Positions 1-12,300 of a stretch of DNA of 64,000 bases are shown here, one piece after another. The stretch lies in assembly GCF_910592395.1 (NCBI RefSeq), contig NC_088316.1, positions 3,224,001-3,288,000 on the forward strand, in the 5' to 3' direction. How positions within the stretch are numbered: position 1 is the first letter of the stretch; the number at the start of each line of letters is the position of its first letter. The stretch is from Lineus longissimus (lineage: Eukaryota > Nemertea > Pilidiophora > Heteronemertea > Lineidae). The notes below the pieces were generated by a model, which did not search any database, was not told the origin of the DNA, and was given only the letters and a program-made list of their open reading frames with translations. The position numbers were made by a program, and so were the translations under genes.

Positions 1-123
1 TCGCGTTCGCGTTGTTGTTTCGGGCATTTTCGAAAACTCCCTATTTAGACCACTCAGGAACTCAGGACGTGTGACCCCAATGCATTTTTGCGCAATACCG
101 TTTTACTGCCTATTTGGCACCAG

Positions 124-230
124 CTATACATGTATAGGTCGAGCGAGGAGTTTCCAGCAGATGATCACTACAATGTACCCGGCCGACATCGCCAGTCCGG
201 CAAGGATTCCCACTGTGCGAGCTTTCGGCA
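124..230 (-). other. Possible terminal or additional exon of the MATE gene
   Basis: A minus-strand frame ending in TAG at 124-126 encodes a membrane-helix-like segment (VGILAGLAMSAGYIVVIICW) followed by basic and aromatic residues. It resembles the penultimate helix of MATE proteins and lies just downstream of the last confident MATE exon. I could not find a donor/acceptor pair joining it to the exon at 468 in the right phase, so it may be an exon, a decayed exon or chance. Confidence 0.35.
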
Positions 231-344
231 ATTGTTTGACAGAGAAAACTTGGAGGTATTCGATGTAACCAACAAGGACACGAGCAGATATGCACTTTTT
301 GCGCAAACCCATTTTTAGAAAAGTCACAGCTAAATCTTAAGTTT

Positions 345-3300
345 TCAAATCTTGGGCCAACTCGCTATTCTAGCTCCGGCGAATATGACCTGGACATGAG
401 TGGCGCAGCAGAATGTAGCAACGACAGCCAGAAGTAGCGACAACTCGCAAAACGGGGATCCTGACTGACTGAAGACGGCCGCGGTAGAGAATGATTTTTG
501 ACGATCGGCTGTTCGGCGGGCGCTTCTTTACTTGCAAATGAAACTCTTCCTAAGAATCACTGGCCTATTTTATAGATGAGAAGATGACAAATGCTACACT
601 TACTCGTCTTCTGTGAATAATCTTGGAATCACAGAACTGAGAGATGCCAATAATGCCGACATAGTGAGGCCCGATACAGCTGAAATGAAAGTTTAGCGAG
701 GTTATACGAAAACCTCATTAGCCTTAGCGAGATTTTCATGTCAACCTCATTAACCTTAATACATGTAGCGAGGTTTTACTATAAAACCTCATTAACTTTT
801 ATAGGGAGGTTTTTATGGAAGTCTAATTTTTCAGCACTGCTACAGCGCTGATGCCAGGCCTGAACTGGCAAGTCCTGGGCTTTAGGAAGAGTCTGATTTT
901 TTCAACGTCAATATTCGCTAGCAGTTTGTATAAATATGTACATGTAATTTGTGCAGAAGTCTCCCAAAAATAATACCGGTAATACCCCACTTACCTATTA
1001 AACATAGACCAACCTTCGCTGACCGCGAAGCTTGGAGAGCCTTTTCTCCACCAAGTAGCTGTCCTACTCTGATCGTGCACGCCTGTCCAGTACCCAGTGG
1101 TAACTGAAAATAGTAATAAGTGGTGAAACATCCAGTACCGACAGTGATGCATCACTTTCTATTAGAAAACACATCAAACTCTACACTGCGGTGTGATTTT
1201 GATATGTGTAATTTGAATACTTTTTACCAACCAAAGCGGTTACGGCCGTCTAACAAAAACTAGGCACCGCGGCCAAAACTAGGCACAGTGCACTATACGC
1301 TACTAAAATGTTACTTTGTAACTAAGATATTTTGGGGTTCACAACACTTATACAAAGAGCTACGAACGTCGAAGAGATGCGAAACTTTCTTTGTGACACA
1401 TGGAATCATGGCCAGCAAAGCATGTTGTAACTTACCAGTCAGGTAACTTTGCCTAACATTTATATCACCGTCCCGATCGGGCGGCTATCACCGTCCCGAT
1501 CGGGCGGCTGTCACCCACCGCTCAGCCGCCGTCATTCTCTACTCGATCTTGACCGGTGAACAGAAAATTGTAACTTACCATAAACACAAATGCTATGACT
1601 TGGAACGCAATGGCCTGTGCAGCCAGAGGAACTGGCCCAAGCAAACCGGCTATGACAGTCCCTATCTCAAATGCCCACCATTCCATGGCAAGCATCGCCA
1701 TTCCGGCTAGAGCTAACCGAAAGAAGTAACCCCAGTCATGAAACACTTCTGTCGTCCAACCTAAAATAAAACAGTCGTTTTATGAAGTCGATTCGCGCCA
1801 AGGACTTCAAATTCAATCTCTCGATCCTCACATTCCAATAAGGCAAGGATACCCGAGTTGTCCCCAAAACGATTTTCGCCAAAACCAATCGCTGTTCGAC
1901 CTTTGCTTATCATGAAGTCGATTCGCGCCAAGGACTTCAAATTCAATCTCTCGATCCTCACTTTTCAATAAGACAAGGATACCCGAGTTGTCCCCAAAAC
2001 GATTTTCGCCAAAACCAATCGCTGTTCGACCTTTGCTTATCATGAAGTCGATTCGCGCCAAGGACTTCAAATTCAATCTCTCGATCCTCACTTTTCAATA
2101 AGACAAGGATACCCGAGTTGTCCCCAAAACGATTTTCGCCAAAACCAATCGCTGTTCGACCTTTGCTTATCATGAAGTCGATTCGCGCCAAGGACTTCAA
2201 ATTCAATCTCTCGATCCTCACTTTTCAATAAGACAAGGATACCCGAGGTGTCCCCAAAACGATTTTCGCCAAATCCAATTTTCTCTGTCAAGTTGTCACT
2301 CGGTAAGATTTAGTGAGACATCGCATATTTTATATATGTGTAGAAGGCTGTATACAATCGGCCACGTGTCGGTACAGCTACACTCTAGGTCAAGCTGTTT
2401 ATGTGGAACTCCCTGACATGCCTGATCTAACTATAAAGCGGACACGGTGCTATCTCCAATAAATAGCGGAATCGGGGAGTTTCGCCCGTTTCGCCCAAAT
2501 TGGCGACAATCGCTGTTCGACCTTTGCTTGACTGCCAGCGAGGAATGAAATCAACGGTGAATACAAATATATTTGGTTACAGATATTAAAACACCCACGT
2601 TTCAGCAAATTGGTATGCATGATTCATGTAATTGCACTACGGCATTGTGTATAACTGCACTTCTAGTTTCCTGGACGTGACCTCCAGTGCGAACGGCGTG
2701 CCCCTTTAAGCAGCATCACACGACTTACCACCCCATGTTTCCTTATACATTCCAGTAAAGAATATATAACCAATCAGCATCAGAGACATCGCGTAGAACG
2801 TGGCCACTTGGGTTAGAGCGGAACCTCTGGAATGGAAATCGGTAAGCTTTCCGTAAAAACCTCGCTGGGGTTAATGAGCTTTCCATAAAACAACGATATT
2901 TTAGGTCACTGTGCGGAAACTCCTGGGCCGATTTCTTTGAAGTTTTTTTTTGCTACTACTGTGGGTCGATTTCTTCGAAGTCCAGTCTTTTCTAAATCTA
3001 CATGTAATCTTGGGTACAACTACAAGGTCAAAGATTTGTCAAAAATATGTTAAAACAAAGGTTTCTTCATTCAGCCCGTTGACTATATAATGAGGGTATA
3101 AGCATGCAAAAACCTCCCCAGCATGCCACTGCTTAGAACTTACATTATACCATAGTCAAAGACATACAGCAAGAGGTAATGCAGTCCAGCATCAAATGCG
3201 ACGCTTATACCTCCTATTACTATTGTGGGCCTGATGATATTCTGAAGAAGAAGAAAAAACATACAAAACATACTGTAAAAGTTAATTTCGGTTGTGCCAA

Positions 3301-6300
3301 TACATCTAGTGTTTGACTCGGCCCTTTTACAATTGTATAAGTATGTGGGTGTCGAGTCTCAGTGCGACAATCTGCTAGACTTATATCGTCTAAATCAGGA
3401 AGCAATCCGAGGATACGCCTATACAATAGAAAAGCAAACGTTTTGTTTTTGGGCACTGTGGCGTCCGAGACTGAAACAACCTCAGGCAACTGATGCCAAA
3501 ACAGGATTGTTCGTTTTTCTGTTGGCGTTAGGATTTTCACTGACCTCTGCAAAAAAAACAGACATTGAACTCATTCTGTTTGTCCCAGCTTTGAAAATAG
3601 GCCGAAGCCTACCACGAGCAAGACAGGGACTTTATCTCTGACATCTTTTAGCATGTCACAAGAATTCGATCTGTTAGATCTATTAGACTGGGCGTCAAAA
3701 AAAAATTCGGCCGATTCTTTATTCGTTTTTTATGATTAATCCATTTTCTTCACCGGTTACTGACTTTGATCTTACCTGGCAGCGAAGGTACAGCATGAGG
3801 ATTTCCCCCATGAAAACTGCCTGGAAATAAAAAAAGAGGGCATTTTGTACTCTAATGTGTGATAGCATGTCACGAAACCATTTTAATTCAAGATATGTTT
3901 ACCATTGAAACCTTTTTGATAATGACGGTTTGTCTGAGGAATAATTTTTTTTTTTTTTGATATCGCTGACAAAGTTTTATGGTGCTTTTTATTCGGGCGA
4001 AAAAAGGAGCTTAGACCCATGACAGGGTCTGTATCAGAACGGCTTCAATGAGTGGTACACACCCAACTGCAGCGGGAGTAATCTATTTCAGAACGGAAAT
4101 ATATCTTGGTATCGATTTGCTGAAATTTTATTTATCATCGACCTATACAGTGGGAAGATCAGTAGTCCCATCTTCTTCTTCTTCTTCCAAGTGATTTGGC
4201 TCCTATATTGGGGGCGTATTTAATCACGTGGTGTTGTGCGCTTGCGGAGCGATAGAAAACTTTGCCAGCGTGCGGGATAAAAGCTACATGTACAACTAGT
4301 AGCCATCTCTTGAGGCTGGGGGAGGGAGGCAAGCTTTGGACTTGAAGGCCTCCAGTGTCTCCAGCCTCCCTGGAGAAGTAATGAAATACGAACTGAACTT
4401 ACCGGGAGTGCCGGCATAAACCATGTGATATACTCGCCAGCGATACTGAAATGAAATTCAGTAGTATATGCATTTAAACAAATATCTTTTAAAGCCTATC
4501 GGATCACATTTTCAAAACAAGTTATTGCGTAGTATTAATAGACTTCTACAAGTCTCACCATGGTAATAGGACGGTTAAAATCGACTGACTTTTAAAATGG
4601 GAACGAGGGAGTGACGTCATACCATTCAACCGTTCGCCGTATTCGACCCGCTCGGACTCGTAAGGATGGACAGGAAAGCGACTTCCACTAGTCTTTCAAA
4701 TGTTTTCGTATATTTCAATTTACTGTTTTTTCTCTTGACAAAATAATGTTATGTTTAGGAAATACATTACCTTGCTATTTCTCGATCCTGTCCAATATAA
4801 ACTAGGAAAACCTCTGTATTGAGTTGTAGCGCATAGCAAGGGAAAATAAACAGCCCGATAATGATGATGCCCCGAATAAGATAAACACCGACTTGCTTCT
4901 TGTTGACACTTCCGAAGGCCTGGAAAAAGGATGAAAAAATTGAACTTCTAAAGTCTTTTAATTTCAATTTATAATGACACTATTAGCGCCGTTATTACCT
5001 GCCGAGTCATCGTTCATACAGTAGGCCTAAGTATTTTCAATCACCAAATTGCACACAAAAGGCCAAAAATGACAAATCCGACGGAATTATCACCATAATT
5101 GTATTTTCTCCTCCAATTGCTCGCCATACAGCGATCTTCTACGCGCGGATGTTGAAGGTGCGCTGCATGACAGAGAGGTGCAAACACGGCGAATCACCAC
5201 CCACATTTCAAGCAATTTTGCAGAATGTCACCCAAAATTCAAGCAATTTTCCGGAATGTCTGGTATTTGCATGCACTATTTTCTATACGAATCAAACTTT
5301 GTCGACGTGAGGAGGGCACTGTTGCATAAGACTAGAAAGCGAGATAAATTGATTAGTTATTGTGACATCTATAGATAGTAGAAGTGGATCCTCCCTCAGC
5401 GGACACAGCCTGGACGTCCTTTCTATAACGGACAGTTCGGGACGGGTGTAGCCGCGCACTCGATCGATGTAAGGCACTGGTTCACATATCAGAATAAAGG
5501 TAACATACCTGGGTAAAGAAGGTGCCGCATGTGGAACATAGTCCGATACCAATCGATATTCCAGTGACATTGAAAACCTGACAGGAAAAATACACAAGCA
5601 TTCATAGAGTATGGGGGGGGGGGGGGCGGTTAGCTGCACCTCAAGCCTGCCACAATCAACATAACTCAGTCATGAATTGTTGGAAACCTAATTCACCGAC
5701 TGCTAAACTAGTTGCTTTAACTATCGAAATAGTTATTTTTACCCACTTTAATGTCCATGTTTAACATGTTTTAGCATAGCGCCTAATTTCACTGCTGATG
5801 CAAAAGGATCTGCTAAAGTAGTTGTTTTTGCTAATTAATTTTGAGTAGCTATATTCTAATATAGGCTACGAGTAATTAAACGTATCGGCGGCCGAGACGA
5901 AACAGCTTCACGTCTGACAACTCTTCTCTTCTCCAAACTGCTAAACGCCTCCAATTATAATAGAGTTCGCGTTGTCACATGTAACGTGTCACTGTTCACT
6001 TTTCATGCGTGACATGAAGAACGAACAAGTCATTTCCGAAGAGCGGGCTACTTACGATTCACGAGGTCACTTTTCGCTCTTGCGTCGAGTTTTCAAGCCT
6101 AATTTAGTAAACTCGTGACAAGTGAATCATGACAAGTGACAACGTGAACCCTCCGGCCATATGTTACAAAGAGTCGGCCAAAATTGACCTAGACACAAGT
6201 TTTCGAGCCACATCAGTACACTTTTCAATCAGATTAAAGCAACGACCGGTACTGCACTTTGCCAAACTCACCGTGCAAGCAAGTGAAATGCCAGCGAGTT

Positions 6301-9300
6301 TCTTTGTTCCAAGATGGCCGACGAACGCAATCGCAATAGGCGAGATGAGATAGTTGAATATGCAGAGCACGATCTGAAAGAATAACAAGAAAAATATTGT
6401 TTTGATTAAAAATTCTTAGCAAAACAATCACGAAAGCGCAATTAGTGTAAGTGTTACTTTAACATTTGCATGGATGTTATCACTCAGCTAACCATGGTAT
6501 CATCAGTAGGAGGCTTTTTCCGACTTCTTAATGGTTTCTCTAACTGTTTCCTGATTTATCCGACAGAAATCCGACATTGTCCGACTTGTCCCTCAAAGGC
6601 AGGTTTCGCAAGACTTAAGCCCGCAGCACACTAGCCGCCAACTTTGGCGACAAGAAGCGTTCGGCTGACGCCTCTTGACGCCAAAGTTGGCGGCCAGTGG
6701 ATCCCGGTCAGAGCACACCTGCCCAGAATCGGCGTCCAGTAGCGTCTTTTCCGCCACTTTAGGCTGCCATTTTCAAATCATGTGACATCAAGACGCAAGC
6801 TGATTGGCCATAGCCTCGCCGCCGACGCCAAGTCAGGCGGCGATCCGTAGCACGCCTGGCTTCTTCTTGCGTTCAAACGCGGCGACACGCTTAAAAAATC
6901 AAACATGTTAGATATTTGGCGTTTAGTTGCGGCAAGTGGCGGCAAGTCGCGTTCGCCGACGCCGTTCGTAGCAGACTAGGGATTTTTCAGGCGTTCAGGA
7001 CTCTTGCTGCAAAAAACGCCTGTGAACGCCGAAGTTGGCGGCTAGTGTGCTACGGGCTTTACGAAGAGCTATACGATTTTACGAACGACGAAGTACAAAG
7101 AATGGAAACGTAATTTGTCGATGATTATTTTCAACATTTCATCCTTTCTTCCTAAGACTAAGTAGGCCAATAAAAGATGATTTACGAGTGTGGCGCATTT
7201 CATGAATTAGCATGGGACATGGAGACACCACAGACCTTGGGTACTTTGCCGTTCGTTCGGATTTCAAAACCATGTACTAGCCTAATGAACGAATCTAATT
7301 ATTTACTAGCCTAATGAACGAATCTATGGAATAAAATTATACCATATCCAAATGAATAGCAAATATTTGGCGTGAAGAGACAAATGATACGGGCCATTAT
7401 TACTACAGTTACACGATATGTGACCGCTCCGGTAAATATGAGTCAAATATCAAACATGAAGGCCATAACGCGAGGGAAAGTGTTGTATTCGCTGAAACCG
7501 TCGGTAGCAAGGCTGTTGCGACAAATCATCGTTCAGTTCTTGGGGAGACAAATAGCTTTCTGGATTTTGCGTGATCGTTCCGGCGTATGGCAGCATAAAG
7601 CTAGCCGTCTGAGTGAAGGACCAACAGTAGAGGTGAAGGCGATGCAATAGGGTACAAGGATGTAATAGGGGTTTGAAGACACATACACGTATTTCAGTGG
7701 AAGCTAATGGGATGTTTGGAAATGAAGTACAATTTTTGTGGAAGTGTTTAAAAGAGATACATGTATTTAACAAGTGGCAGTTTGAAAAGAAATTGAAACC
7801 TGCAACTTAGTGGAAGTGTTCGAAGATAAATGAGACACATTTTTTCGCTCTCGTTCTTGGAAAACCGCTGTTTTTGTTAATCTGGATTTCGACCCTAGTA
7901 TGAGGTTTTGACGTACATGTAGTTGGCCTTAAGTGTTTTGGGAGTTTTCTACTCAACTCGTAAGCCAGGACAAGCGACAGGATAAAGTTTTCTGTTTTTC
8001 TTCGACGGATTCTACTTTCGCCACGGGTATTCGGCGTGTCATGTCTAACAAGGTTTCCGCATCTGATATCATGGTATTGGACACCTTTACAAACGAGGAC
8101 ACCGACATAATCAAATGGAGGGAAGGCCTCCTGCAGGCGATCAAGGATCGTGACAGCAGCGGGGTGGAATTGTTAACGAGTGATCCTCCGGGAGATGTAG
8201 CGAAACTGCTGAGCGAACCCCTGGCGGAGGCACCAGCTGCGCCGTGGGTGGCTGCGAGCGCCTCACGATGCCGATTTAGGTTCACTCTACCAATCATTCT
8301 AGCTGCAATACATGGCGAGGTAAAAATTCTTAACATTTTATTCGCGAAAGGCGCGGATCTATACGCCACTGACAGGATGGGTGAAGGTGTTGTTCATGCG
8401 TTATGCTGGGGGGCAGGCTACAGACCAGAGTGTGAGGCAAGTCTCTGCCTGGTCTTCAGGCGGATTATGGAACTCGCTGATACCACTGAAAACAAGCGCA
8501 AGCTCCTTCACGCAGAGGAAATAGATGGTCTCAGGCCAGTCGAGTTGGCGGCTAGTTTCGGAAATTTTATGATAATGCATGAAATATTTGGTACAGTAGG
8601 AATCTACAAACATATAGTATTTGAATGCCCTGTTGGTCAGACGGTGGAGTATGATCTTTCAGACTACGAAACGAGAGGAGAGAAAAGAAGACTCCACTCA
8701 CCGCTAAACTTTCTCCGACGGGTCGTAGAAGGTGACCTTGAAAAACGTGGCGCAATTGAGATGCTCGAGTCCCCCGTACTAAAGGAATGGGTCCAACGGA
8801 AATTCAAAAAATGTATACCCGTTTTGTCGCTGGAGTTCTTTGTCAGTGTACTGATGATTTTTGGAATCACTATCATGGATGAATACGGTCACACTGAAAC
8901 TTGTGCTCACAATGTCACAAACATCGAAATATCACTAAGACACAAATACATCGTTAGCTATTTCACTATGGCAGTAAACATGATCTATACATTTGCCAGT
9001 TTATTTTCTATGTATGGTGGTATTTGGAAGATTTATCACTCAAGCGGTATCAGACACCTACACAGACCACCAGACATTCAGGCAAAAGGGAACATAATAG
9101 TGTCAAGGTTCTTATTCATTGGGATGTACACATTAAGGACTGTACTTCTAATTGTGTATTTCATAGTCGACATTGCTTGGCTAGGATGGCGCGAAACGAC
9201 AGTGGGAAGCACTGTGATGTTGTCCTTTCGCATTAGCATTCAGATTCAATTGTGGTGGGGTATGTTTTACTTTATTCAGCTGATACCAGGTATAGGACAC

Positions 9301-12300
9301 TTAGCTATTGCTGCATTTAGGTGCCTCGGTGTGTTCCTGTATTTCGTGTTGATACTATTTATATTTTTCATAGCATCTGCCGAGGGCATGAGATCAGTGG
9401 CCATGTATTACTGCCTAGAGAAAATTGGCTATACATATGATAGTTACTATTCCACCTTTTTGATCATGCTTAATATGATAAGCACACGTGACTTGGTCAA
9501 CCAATCAACACCAGGCGCACTGATTATAATGCATCTTCAAGTTGTTTTCGTCATGGTCATATTGCTTTTGAATTTTTTGATCGCTCTTCTTTCGGGGGAG
9601 GTAGGAAAGGTTGAGGGCAGTAAACACGTGGTTCATACCATTACGAAATGTAACGTTTGCATTGAATGTGAGGTCATGTATTACGGGATTCGAGATCTAC
9701 TACCAAAATGTATGCTGAATGAAGACGAGAGGTTCTTGGTAGAGGTCGAGGAATACTCTGTTTGATTGCGTCTTCAAAACAAACAGAAAGAGCGGAAAAT
9801 ATGATAATCTGGACCTCATTTTGTCAACCGTAAGTCGTGTAGTATTTTATCACTGGTCTTGTTTCGTAACATTGTTCCAAAATGCACATTTCCTCTGTTG
9901 AGACACCCAATTGTTTCAGGGAGATCGTTTGATAAAAATGTATACCACCCCAAAGGGCATGATTGTGAAGAGTTGTTGCCTAGCGTGACCAAATCAAATT
10001 CTCGAACAACACAAAATAAAGAAGTTCGCATTCTTAAAATTTAGCCATGATTTGGCCGATCCCTGGTTCAGTGGTGTCCAGGATACCGCTTAGTTTCATT
10101 CTTGTTTCACCCTTGTTTGGTGGTGGTTCTTCTGATATCTTTCCAGAATCACCTCGTTTAATGAGTAAAATAGTTGGATACGTTAGGTAATTATAAACTG
10201 TAGAGGGACTAACTGGGGACGAGATCCCTGTACCCGACCAATACTGAAGTGCACACCGATTCCAGGCGTTCGAGACGGGCCACTCCGTAGGATGGTTCGA
10301 ATTGGCACAAGGGGATCAAGTCTATCCAAATCTAGGTCCGTAGTTTGTGTACGAAAAATGTATTGTTTTTCACATAGATTTTATGTTTATAATTAAAGTA
10401 AGGCAATGTACAAAAATGTTTTATGATGTAAACTTTCTTGCAAAGCTTTTTTGATTCAAGTAGCGTGTCACGGTTGGGATGGACCGAATGGTTATGCAAC
10501 TATTTGACAATGTCTTTTTCGGCATGAGATCAGTGGCAATGTTCTACTGCCTTGAAAAAATTGGCCATTCATATGATTGTTACTATTCCACCTTTTTGAT
10601 CATACTGAATATGATGAGCACACGTGACTTGGTCAACCAATCAACACCGGGCACACGGATCATAACCATAATAGAAAGGTGCAATTTTCATAATGGCAAT
10701 ATCAACATTCATTTTTGTGATGTAAAATCAGCCGATAACGTCGCTGGATGAAATATCGCAATATTAAATGGACAGTAAATATTTAATTTAGGGTGAGCGC
10801 AATTTTGCGTGTTACTAAATTTCAAAGGACAACTCAGCATCTGTAAACATACTATTTTAAAGCCATTGCAGGGGGACATTTTGCTGCTGAAGCTGGCGAT
10901 CTGCAGTAAGCTGTGGAGTTGTAAAAAATGTCATCTATTAACCGTTGATATGAGTGAGGAGCAAGAAATTCAGTCCATCATCACGGTTTGTACGCCTGTC
11001 AATAACAATGTTTCACGGCAGGATACGGATTTTTCTTCGCGCTGGATTATCACAACCGCGAGGTCAGCAAATGTTTGGTAAGACACCGTCACTTGTGAGA
11101 AAGCAGTCGGTTTGAAAGGGTATTTCCTGTGATGATTTACCAGGTTATAGACTTTGGCGTGCTTTCAATGGTGTTTTCAAGTTTCATATCTGTGGCTGGT
11201 TACTCCAAATAAGACAGACTGATGTTACAGATCACATGTACTAACATTTCCGGGGTCTTCGTGTAAAGGTATTCTTTCTGCATGTCTAGCAAGCTGTCCT
11301 AAAAGTATATCATGACTTCCGACGAAGACATCGAAGTCACCAAATGGAGGGAGGATCTCCTGAAGGCGATCAAGGAACGTCACATCAACGGGGTCGAATT
11401 GTTAATGAGGGATTCTCCTGGAGATACGAGAGTAGCGAAACTGCTGAACGAACCCTTGGCCGAGGCACCGCCTCCGCCGTTGGAATCTGCGAACACCTCA
11501 CGGTACCGATTTAGGTTCACTCTCCCGATCATTCTAGCTGCAGTACATTGCGAGGTAGAAATTCTTAACATTTTATTCGCGAAAGGCGCGGATCTATACG
11601 CCATTGACAGGAAGGGTGACGGTGTTGTTCATGCGTTATGCTGGGCGGCAGGCTACAGACCAGAGTGTGAGGCAAGTCTCTGCCTGGTCTTCAGGCGGAT
11701 TATGGAACTCGCTGATACCACTGAAAACAAGCGCAGGCTCCTTCACGCAGAGGACATAGATGGTCTCAGGCCAGTCGAGTTGGCGGCTAGTTTCGGAAAT
11801 TTTATGATAATGCATGAAATATTTAACACAGTAGGAATCTACAAACATATAGTATTTGAATGTCCTGTCGGTCAGACGGTGGAGTACGATGTTTCAGACT
11901 ACGAAACGAGAGGAGAGAAAAGAAGACTCCACTCACCACTGAACTTTCTCCGACGGGTCGTAGAAGGTGACCTTGACAAAAGCGGCGCAATTGAGACGCT
12001 GGAGTCCCCCGTAATAAAGGAATGGGTCCATCGGAAATTCAGAAGATGCCTGCCCGTCTTAATGCTCGAGTGTCTTGTCAGTGTTCTCATGCTCTTTGGT
12101 ATAACGATCATGGATGATTACGGCCACACGGAGACTTGTGCTCGCAATGTTACAAACATCGAAATATCACTGAGAACCAAATACATCGTTTGCTATTTCA
12201 CTCTGGCAGTAAACGTGATCTACAGTTTGTTTACCTTGTCTACCGTGTATAGAGGATGGCGGAAGATGTATCACTCAGCAGGATTCAATCACCTACAACG

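Noticed and set aside
1828-2291. Minus-strand ORFs repeating MRIERLNLKSLARIDF
   Set aside because: Product of the 130-bp minisatellite inside a MATE intron.
3294-3641. 115-aa plus-strand ORF
   Set aside because: It lies in a MATE intron, has no recognisable domain, and overlaps no splice signals.
7372-7773. ORFs on both strands between the MITE and the first channel gene
   Set aside because: Considered as a missing MATE N-terminal exon, but no family match; the true upstream MATE exon is at 14267-14373, in phase.
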